A DNA stretch of 10,133 nt from positions 1 through 10,133 of the forward strand of contig JAGUYV010000043.1 in assembly GCA_020061125.1 (NCBI GenBank). Reading direction: 5' to 3'. Of this stretch, positions 6,122 through 10,133 are shown one piece after another (the first letter of the stretch is position 1; each line of letters starts with the position of its first letter). Below the pieces are notes generated by a model, which made no database searches, was not told the origin of the DNA, and saw nothing but the letters and a program-made list of their open reading frames with translations. The position numbers and the translations under genes are program-made. This DNA is from a bacterium (GTDB lineage: Bacteria > UBP15 > UBA6099 > DSWB01).

Positions 6122-6149
6122 ATAGTATATGTCATCCAGACGATGACAA
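6122..6149 (-). promoter_or_regulatory. Rrf2 gene promoter overlapping a perfect 19-bp inverted repeat operator
   Basis: On the minus strand TTGTCA (6149-6144) and TACTAT (6127-6122) are spaced 16 bp apart. Between and overlapping them lies TGTCATC, CAGAC, GATGACA (6130-6148, + strand), a perfect 7-5-7 inverted repeat covering most of the -35 and the whole spacer. A bound dimer would block RNA polymerase. Rrf2 proteins commonly repress their own promoter, so this is the best candidate operator. The repeat is seen; the binding is inference. Confidence 0.65.
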
Positions 6150-6167
6150 CTACAACAAGAGAGGAGT

Positions 6168-6200
6168 AAAAAAAAGCGCCCGCGGCACGGCCGCAAGCGC
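6168..6200 (-). terminator. Strong intrinsic terminator of the LolA-like gene
   Basis: On the minus strand an 11-bp stem (GCGCTTGCGGC with GCCGCGGGCGC, two G-U pairs) with a CGT loop is followed by eight T. It lies 30 bases after the stop at 6231 and just before the Rrf2 promoter, so it insulates the regulator from the upstream gene. Confidence 0.88.
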
Positions 6201-6230
6201 GGGTTTGTCCTTGCGTTCGTACGCCTCTCG

Positions 6231-6899
6231 TTATGGCTTGAACACATCCGTTTTGAGATCGGCGTTGATTTTTATGTCGTAAATTTCCGTGCTGCTGTCG
6301 AACTTGCCGCTTTTGTAATATTCATGCTTGAGCAGCACTTTGTCTTTCTGGTCAATCCAGATGACGACCTTGTCGTATTCATCCTTGGCGCCGGTCACGG
6401 TGATTTTCCAGGCCTTGCGGCCGCGGACCTTGTCTTCGCCGGACAGCGCAAATTTGCCCTCGCGCGTGGATTTCTTGAGCGCGATCATGTCGTTTTGCCA
6501 GCCGACCTTGAAGAACGGCTCCACCATCTTGGCGTCCTTGGGCATGCCGCCGGGAATCTCCACTCCGGCCTGTTTGCCGAACACTTTGGTCTTGCTCTTG
6601 TCCGGGTTGTACACCACCACGGAACCTTTGTGCTGGCCCTGGTGCACGATGAGCTTGCGGTAGTCCGGCGTTTTCCACCAGAACTCGCACGAAGTCGCGT
6701 CTTCCTTCTTGGTTTTCGGGTTGATTTCCTTGTGGTCGAATTTGAAGGTGTAGTCCTTGAGATTCAGAGACTGCTTGAGCATTTCCTGGAACAGCTTCTG
6801 CGCATCGGGCTTGGCCGCGGCCGCGGCAGAGATCGCAAATACAGCCGCCAGGCACAGCCCGGCCATCCGCACAGTCCATGACATTGCATCACGCTTCAT
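6231..6899 (-). CDS. LolA-like outer-membrane lipoprotein carrier/sorting protein, 222 aa
   Basis: A Sec signal peptide (MKRDAMSWTVRMAGLCLAAVF then AISAAAAA, cleavage near residue 29) marks it as periplasmic. The C16 context is GLC, not a lipobox, so it is probably soluble. The mature part alternates beta strands with the pattern of the LolA/LolB/LppX half-barrel: LNLKDYTFKFDHKE, CEFWWKTPDYRKLIV, VVVYNPDKSKTKVFG, RGRKAWKITVTG, YDKVVIWIDQKDKVLLKHEYY and a final EIYDIKINADL. Members carry acylated lipoproteins across the periplasm or bind lipids; the closest fit is the 'outer membrane lipoprotein-sorting protein' / DUF1571-like branch rather than canonical LolA. A GGGAGG site precedes the ATG at 6899. 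Single-gene transcript with its own -10 (6966-6971) and terminator. Confidence 0.72.
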   Translation of the reverse strand: MKRDAMSWTVRMAGLCLAAVFAISAAAAAKPDAQKLFQEMLKQSLNLKDYTFKFDHKEINPKTKKEDATSCEFWWKTPDYRKLIVHQGQHKGSVVVYNPDKSKTKVFGKQAGVEIPGGMPKDAKMVEPFFKVGWQNDMIALKKSTREGKFALSGEDKVRGRKAWKITVTGAKDEYDKVVIWIDQKDKVLLKHEYYKSGKFDSSTEIYDIKINADLKTDVFKP

Positions 6900-6965
6900 A
6901 AATCCGCATCCTCCCGAGTGGTTGTCAGGTTCCCCTTGCCCATATCAATGAGCGGACCGGCTCCC

Positions 6966-6971
6966 ATTCTA
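6966..6971 (-). promoter_or_regulatory. -10 box (TAGAAT) for the LolA-like gene
   Basis: TAGAAT on the minus strand in the context GTTAGAATGG, identical over ten bases to the -10 of the 426-aa exported protein gene. No good -35 is seen (TTCATT at 17 bp). The leader would be about 60 nt. Confidence 0.42.
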
Positions 6972-7063
6972 ACACAGGGCCGGGGAAAAATGAAAGCGCG
7001 CGCCAAAAGGCTGTTTTGGAACATGCATGCGCGCGTGCGGACAGAACTCGCCTGAAAATTATG

Positions 7064-7069
7064 TATAAT
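7064..7069 (+). promoter_or_regulatory. Consensus -10 box (TATAAT) for the M3 peptidase gene
   Basis: TATAAT is a perfect -10. No matching -35 lies 16-19 bp upstream, so an activator may be needed. Transcription would begin near 7076, which rules out the in-frame GTG at 7077 as the start and supports the ATG at 7116. Confidence 0.5.
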
Positions 7070-7115
7070 TGTCGGGGTGGGAGGCTTTAGGTCCGCACGG
7101 AAAGGAAACCCGATC

Positions 7116-8603
7116 ATGACCGATATTGAAAAACAACTGGAAGCGTTTCTCAACGAATTCGAGCGCGAGGGCTACGAGACAGGCGCGGGGCTGAAAGACG
7201 AGGCGGATTTCACCTCCATCTACGAGCGGCACGCAGGGCTGTTTTCTCACGAAACCGCGGCCGCGGCGCGCGGCGCCGTGCCCGAAGAGAACGGGTGCGG
7301 CACGCTCGTCGCGTTCCTCACCGTGAACATCATTGACAACGCGCTCAAGGAGGCCATGGACGAGCTGATCACCGCCGAACTCAAGGCCACCATACAGGTG
7401 AACGGCAAAGAGGTTCCGCTGCGGCAGGCGCAGATTCTGATCAGCAACGAACCGGATCCCGCCGCGCGCCGCGCCCTGGACGCCGCGCGCCTGGCCGCGC
7501 AGCGCAAGCTGAATCCGCAGTACGCGGACCTCCAGCGCCGCTCACACCTCATGTCCCTGGACATGGGCTATGTCAGCTACACGGATTTCTTCCAGAAACT
7601 CGAGGGGCTTGACCTGTCTGTGCTGAAGGCGCATACCCAAAAACTGCTCGATGAGACCGCGGGCGTATACGAGGAGTTGCTGAACCGCTACCGCTCCGCC
7701 CTGCTGCCCGGCGTGTCCGCCGCGGACCTCGAGCAGTGCGACATGGCCTTCATGCGCCGCGCCTCGCATTTCGACGATCTGTTCCCGGCAAAGCAACTGG
7801 TCTCGTCCGCGTGGAAGACCCTCGCCGCCATGGGCGTGGACGCGGCGGACAACCCCAACATCAGGCTCGACATCGAGCGCCGCGAGAACAAGTCGCCCCG
7901 CGCGTTCTGTTCGCCCGTGCGCGTGCCCCACGAGGTCTATCTCGTGATCATGCCCCATGGCGGCGCAGACGACTACAACTCGTTCCTGCATGAACTCGGC
8001 CACACCCTGCACTTTGCGTATGCGGACCCGGCCCTGCCCGTGGCGCACAGGTTCCTGGGCGACAACTCCGTAACCGAGGCCCACGCCATGACCATCGAGT
8101 ACCTGTCCTACTGCGGCCCGTGGCTCGAATGGGCGCTCGGCAAAAGCGAATCCCGCGAGTATCTGGAGTTCATGGACTTTTTCGAGCTGTATATGCTGCG
8201 CCGCTACAGCGCCAAGCTGCACTACGAGCTGGCCCTGCACGGAGGCGAATATGGCCTGGGCGAGTGCGCGGGCATTTACGCGGACACCCTCACCCGCGCC
8301 ACCAGCGTGCAGTACAGCCCCGACGACTACCTGCGCGATGTGGACCCGCATTTCTATTGCGCCCGCTACCTGCGCGCGTGGATGCTGCGCCGCCAGATCG
8401 TCTCGGCCCTGGAGCAGAAATTCGGGGGCGCGTGGTTCACGGACCCCGGCGCCGGGCGCATGCTGCATGAGCTGTGGTCCCTGGGGCAGAAGGAAAACGC
8501 CGAAGCCGTGTCCGCCCGCGCGGGCTTTCACGAGCTGAATATGGACGCCATCATCGCGCATTACCGGCAGGCGAATGCGAGACAGGAGAGCAAGGAGAAT
8601 TAA
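7116..8603 (+). CDS. M3-family zinc metallopeptidase (oligoendopeptidase-like), 495 aa
   Basis: Residues 290-299 read FLHELGHTLH, the M3 zinc-binding HExxH (H292, E293, H296), and E321 in DNSVTEAHAM is the third ligand, 29 residues after the first His as expected for M3. The upstream part is mostly helical, as in the M3 clam-shell that admits only short peptides. There is no signal peptide, so it acts in the cytoplasm on peptides released by larger proteases. At 495 residues it is about 100 shorter than PepF/oligopeptidase A. The ATG at 7116 is preferred over the GTG at 7077 because of an AAAGGAAA site at good spacing and the -10 at 7064. M32 carboxypeptidase was considered, but its HExxH is HESQS-like with a different context. 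Substrate and exact subfamily are not determined. Confidence 0.9.
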   Translation: MTDIEKQLEAFLNEFEREGYETGAGLKDEADFTSIYERHAGLFSHETAAAARGAVPEENGCGTLVAFLTVNIIDNALKEAMDELITAELKATIQVNGKEVPLRQAQILISNEPDPAARRALDAARLAAQRKLNPQYADLQRRSHLMSLDMGYVSYTDFFQKLEGLDLSVLKAHTQKLLDETAGVYEELLNRYRSALLPGVSAADLEQCDMAFMRRASHFDDLFPAKQLVSSAWKTLAAMGVDAADNPNIRLDIERRENKSPRAFCSPVRVPHEVYLVIMPHGGADDYNSFLHELGHTLHFAYADPALPVAHRFLGDNSVTEAHAMTIEYLSYCGPWLEWALGKSESREYLEFMDFFELYMLRRYSAKLHYELALHGGEYGLGECAGIYADTLTRATSVQYSPDDYLRDVDPHFYCARYLRAWMLRRQIVSALEQKFGGAWFTDPGAGRMLHELWSLGQKENAEAVSARAGFHELNMDAIIAHYRQANARQESKEN

Positions 8604-8696
8604 AATATTTCCATGAGCGTATACGGGTCTGGGGAACGAAAGAATTTGATTTCAATAAAAAAGGTTTTCAAAAGACAGTTCGATTTTTCGACAGAA

Positions 8697-8721
8697 TGAA
8701 AACTCGCTTTTCACATTTTTT
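8697..8721 (+). terminator. Possible weak terminator before the zinc-ribbon/HEPN gene
   Basis: TGAAAA and TTTTCA pair around a 5-base loop and are followed by CA and six T. The stem is short and AT-rich, so termination of the M3 peptidase transcript here is only possible. I see no convincing promoter for the downstream gene in 8604-8726. Confidence 0.25.
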
Positions 8722-8726
8722 CAGAG

Positions 8727-9821
8727 ATGAAGGATGTGGCATATTCAATCGGACCGGGTGATGGGATGTCGATAATTTGCCGCTTTTGTGGGAACTCACA
8801 GTTGGACACCATGTTTGACATAGATTCGCCTGTTGCGCATTGGCTAAAATGCAATAAATGTAATGCTGTGTTTATCAGAGACAATTGGCTCATCGGAAGG
8901 CAGACATTTCATGTCACGCAGTATGCCTTGCATATTCTAATTCCAAAAAATAAATGGGGTGAAAGCGTATCCGATGAACAAGCAGCCGAGTTTAGCAAAA
9001 GGCTGTGTCAATTGATTTTTTACAAGACTAAAAACGGAGCCTATGCACAGCTTGGCATTGATCTATCTTATGAGAAAGAACCAGTTATAACGCTAAGCGG
9101 AAACTTGGCATCGATTCATATATTGATTGAACACATCGGGAAATTTATAAATGACCATTGGCGTGACACACAAATACTTGATAATCACCAATATGATCCC
9201 GGACAACATCACAAGGATATTTTGATTAAGAATGGTGGCTATGAAACCGTACCGGTTTTTCTTGATTGTGGCGGGGATGCTGAAATTTATTGCAATGCGA
9301 ACCAGACAGAAAAGAAAAGCATGTGTATGTCAAGATACAATATATACCGACAAGCATTAGAGCATAATATTCATATGATTGCAGAGCGAGATATTCTCAA
9401 GCCCAGAGTCGGCGTCATGCGTTTAGGGCCGTATACAGAGTTTTGGGCTGAGACCACGGAGTTACATATCTATGGCCATTTTTATTCATGCATTGTATTT
9501 GCCGGATTTACCATAGAGAGAATATGCAATGACTTGATTCGGACGGCGAAAATTGTTTACAACGGGCATGAATATTTGCGGGAAGAAAAAAGCGAGAAAG
9601 AACGACTCTTGAATAAACTTAAGTTAGAACAGGGAATAAACCTACTATCACAGAATAATGTGATCAACAAAATGACCGCTGATAAAATGCATGAGATTCG
9701 AAAACTCAGAAATGATTATGCGCATGCAAAGGATGGCTTGTGTCCCGATAAAGATAGTGTGAAAGCTGTAGGATTGCTTTGTGAGGTAATTCAGAGCATC
9801 CACACAATAAGAGTAGCATAG
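8727..9821 (+). CDS. Zinc-ribbon protein with C-terminal HEPN/DUF4145-like domain, up to 364 aa
   Basis: An N-terminal zinc ribbon is visible: C18-x2-C21 (CRFCG) and C42-x2-C45 (CNKC). The middle (about 60-250) is uncharacterised, with a second Cys-containing patch (CGGDAEIYC). The C-terminal ~110 residues are helical and end in MHEIRKLRNDYAH: R328-N-D-Y-A-H333 is an R-x4-H motif of the HEPN superfamily, and 'a-x-x-I-R-x-(L/I)-x-N-D-x-A-H' is the hallmark of DUF4145-type HEPN domains. HEPN R-x4-6-H proteins are often metal-independent RNases in toxin, abortive-infection and CRISPR systems, though some are non-catalytic. The start is uncertain: ATG at 8727 or 8766 (MSIICRFCGN), neither with a good Shine-Dalgarno. 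Base and codon use are far more AT-rich than the neighbours. The gene appears alone, so a defence role is inference from family and context. Confidence 0.75.
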   Translation: MKDVAYSIGPGDGMSIICRFCGNSQLDTMFDIDSPVAHWLKCNKCNAVFIRDNWLIGRQTFHVTQYALHILIPKNKWGESVSDEQAAEFSKRLCQLIFYKTKNGAYAQLGIDLSYEKEPVITLSGNLASIHILIEHIGKFINDHWRDTQILDNHQYDPGQHHKDILIKNGGYETVPVFLDCGGDAEIYCNANQTEKKSMCMSRYNIYRQALEHNIHMIAERDILKPRVGVMRLGPYTEFWAETTELHIYGHFYSCIVFAGFTIERICNDLIRTAKIVYNGHEYLREEKSEKERLLNKLKLEQGINLLSQNNVINKMTADKMHEIRKLRNDYAHAKDGLCPDKDSVKAVGLLCEVIQSIHTIRVA

Positions 9822-9823
9822 AA

Positions 9824-9837
9824 CAGACGCAAGTCTG
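9824..9837. repeat. Short hairpin after the zinc-ribbon/HEPN gene
   Basis: CAGAC and GTCTG pair around a GCAA (GNRA-type) tetraloop, starting 2 bases after the stop codon. No T-tract follows, so it is not a canonical terminator. It may protect the 3' end or be chance. Confidence 0.35.
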
Positions 9838-9957
9838 CGGTACAAACATGTCACAAAATTTTATTCCGCAAATCGGTCTTTGCATTTAAAAAACAGGGGA
9901 AATGTCGTACACTATCAGAGGAATCGCGCTGTTATCATGCAAGAGAGGAGCATATAA

Positions 9958-10133
9958 ATGGCAGTAAAAAAGATGACACCCAGTGAAGCTCTTGTGGAGA
10001 CCATGGTGGCCGAGGGCGTGCAGAATGTGTTCGGCATCGTGGGATCCGCGTACATGGATGCGCTGGACCTGTTTCCGGCCGCGGGCATCCGGTTCGTGAG
10101 CGTGGCGCACGAGCAGGCGGCGTGCCATGCGGC
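9958..10133 (+). CDS. xsc: Thiamine-diphosphate enzyme, probable sulfoacetaldehyde acetyltransferase, 3'-partial
   Basis: The first 58 residues are visible: [20 protein letters not shown], then [20 protein letters not shown], then [18 protein letters not shown]. This is the start of the N-terminal (PYR) domain of the acetolactate-synthase-like family. E52 in AHEQ is the conserved Glu that activates the cofactor. The phrase [19 protein letters not shown] resembles Xsc (GIIGSAMMxxxDLFPxAGI) more than acetolactate synthase (GxPGGAxxP). Xsc converts sulfoacetaldehyde and phosphate to sulfite and acetyl phosphate in taurine and C2-sulfonate breakdown. The rest lies beyond the window, so oxalyl-CoA decarboxylase-like or other family members cannot be excluded. 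GAGAGGAG lies 7 bases before the ATG. Composition returns to GC-rich within the first 50 bases of the gene. Confidence 0.7.
   Translation, partial: MAVKKMTPSEALVETMVAEGVQNVFGIVGSAYMDALDLFPAAGIRFVSVAHEQAACHA

Larger units (their letters stand above)
8604..9957. other. Low-GC island (probable horizontally acquired cargo)
   Basis: Two 60-base lines counted inside (from 9061 and 9121) have 22 and 21 G/C (35-37%), while a line counted in the preceding gene (from 7981) has 40 (67%). The change begins right after the M3 peptidase stop and reverts just past the start of the next gene. It holds one gene (8727-9821). No transposase, integrase, tRNA or clear flanking direct repeat is visible, so the mode of entry is unknown. 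Confidence 0.7.

Noticed and set aside
7542-8561. A 339-residue minus-strand frame inside the M3 peptidase gene
   Set aside because: It is antisense to a gene with an intact HELGH site and lacks a Shine-Dalgarno or recognisable domain.
8626-8650. TCTGGGGAACG near 8630 as a second copy of the palindrome edge at 5204-5213
   Set aside because: Only about eight bases agree (CTGGGGA and neighbours) and the flanks do not align; chance similarity is enough.
8613-8726. Short frames upstream of the zinc-ribbon/HEPN gene as a possible antitoxin partner
   Set aside because: The frame from the ATG at 8613 stops after about 29 codons, has no Shine-Dalgarno and no recognisable antitoxin pattern. No partner gene is supported.
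1-10133. CRISPR array, tRNA, rRNA or integrase signs that would mark a mobile island
   Set aside because: I saw no regularly spaced repeats, no tRNA-like cloverleaf sequence, no rRNA segment and no recombinase gene in any frame.

Overview
The window comes from a GC-rich bacterium. By eye the flanking genes are about 65% G+C: the 60 bases from 7981 hold 40 G/C. A Gram-negative cell envelope is suggested by a LolA-like periplasmic carrier and a second exported protein. The sequence does not fix the phylum. Promoters look like ordinary sigma70 sites, with -10 boxes TAGAAT, TACAAT and TATAAT, and several genes have clear Shine-Dalgarno sites.

Layout, left to right. (1) 1-719 (+) is the 3' part of a DnaQ-fold DEDDh exonuclease, probably with a winged-helix N-terminus that begins outside the window. 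(2) 913-4107 (-) holds four genes read leftwards: a short-chain dehydrogenase (SDR), a 49-residue small protein that ends in a strong intrinsic terminator, a START/SRPBCC-like protein, and a 426-residue exported protein of unknown role. The last two each have their own probable promoter. (3) 4287-5147 (+) is a MaoC / hydratase-2 family (R)-enoyl-CoA hydratase, divergent from the SDR. Together they supply the two activities that are fused in eukaryotic MFE-2, so an acyl-CoA metabolic locus is a fair inference. (4) 5194-5258 is a 65-bp imperfect palindrome between convergent genes, either a REP/MITE-like element or a two-way terminator. (5) 5339-6080 (-) is an Rrf2-family, probably Fe-S-sensing repressor followed by a small nucleotidyltransferase-fold protein with an eroded catalytic motif. 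A perfect 7-5-7 inverted repeat sits inside the Rrf2 promoter and is probably its own operator. (6) 6231-6899 (-) is a LolA-like exported protein with a strong terminator. (7) 7116-8603 (+) is a cytoplasmic M3-family (oligoendopeptidase-like) zinc peptidase.

(8) 8604-9957 is a compositional island: two 60-base lines counted give 35-37% G+C against about 65% outside. It carries one gene, a protein with an N-terminal zinc ribbon and a C-terminal HEPN/DUF4145-like segment with an R-x4-H motif, and is most likely acquired cargo. (9) 9958 to the right edge is the 5' end of a thiamine-diphosphate enzyme that most resembles sulfoacetaldehyde acetyltransferase.

Most of the window is ordinary chromosomal metabolism and envelope biology. 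The items most worth a second look are the zinc-ribbon/HEPN island, the Rrf2 + degenerate nucleotidyltransferase pair with its operator, the 49-residue gene, and the palindrome at 5194-5258.
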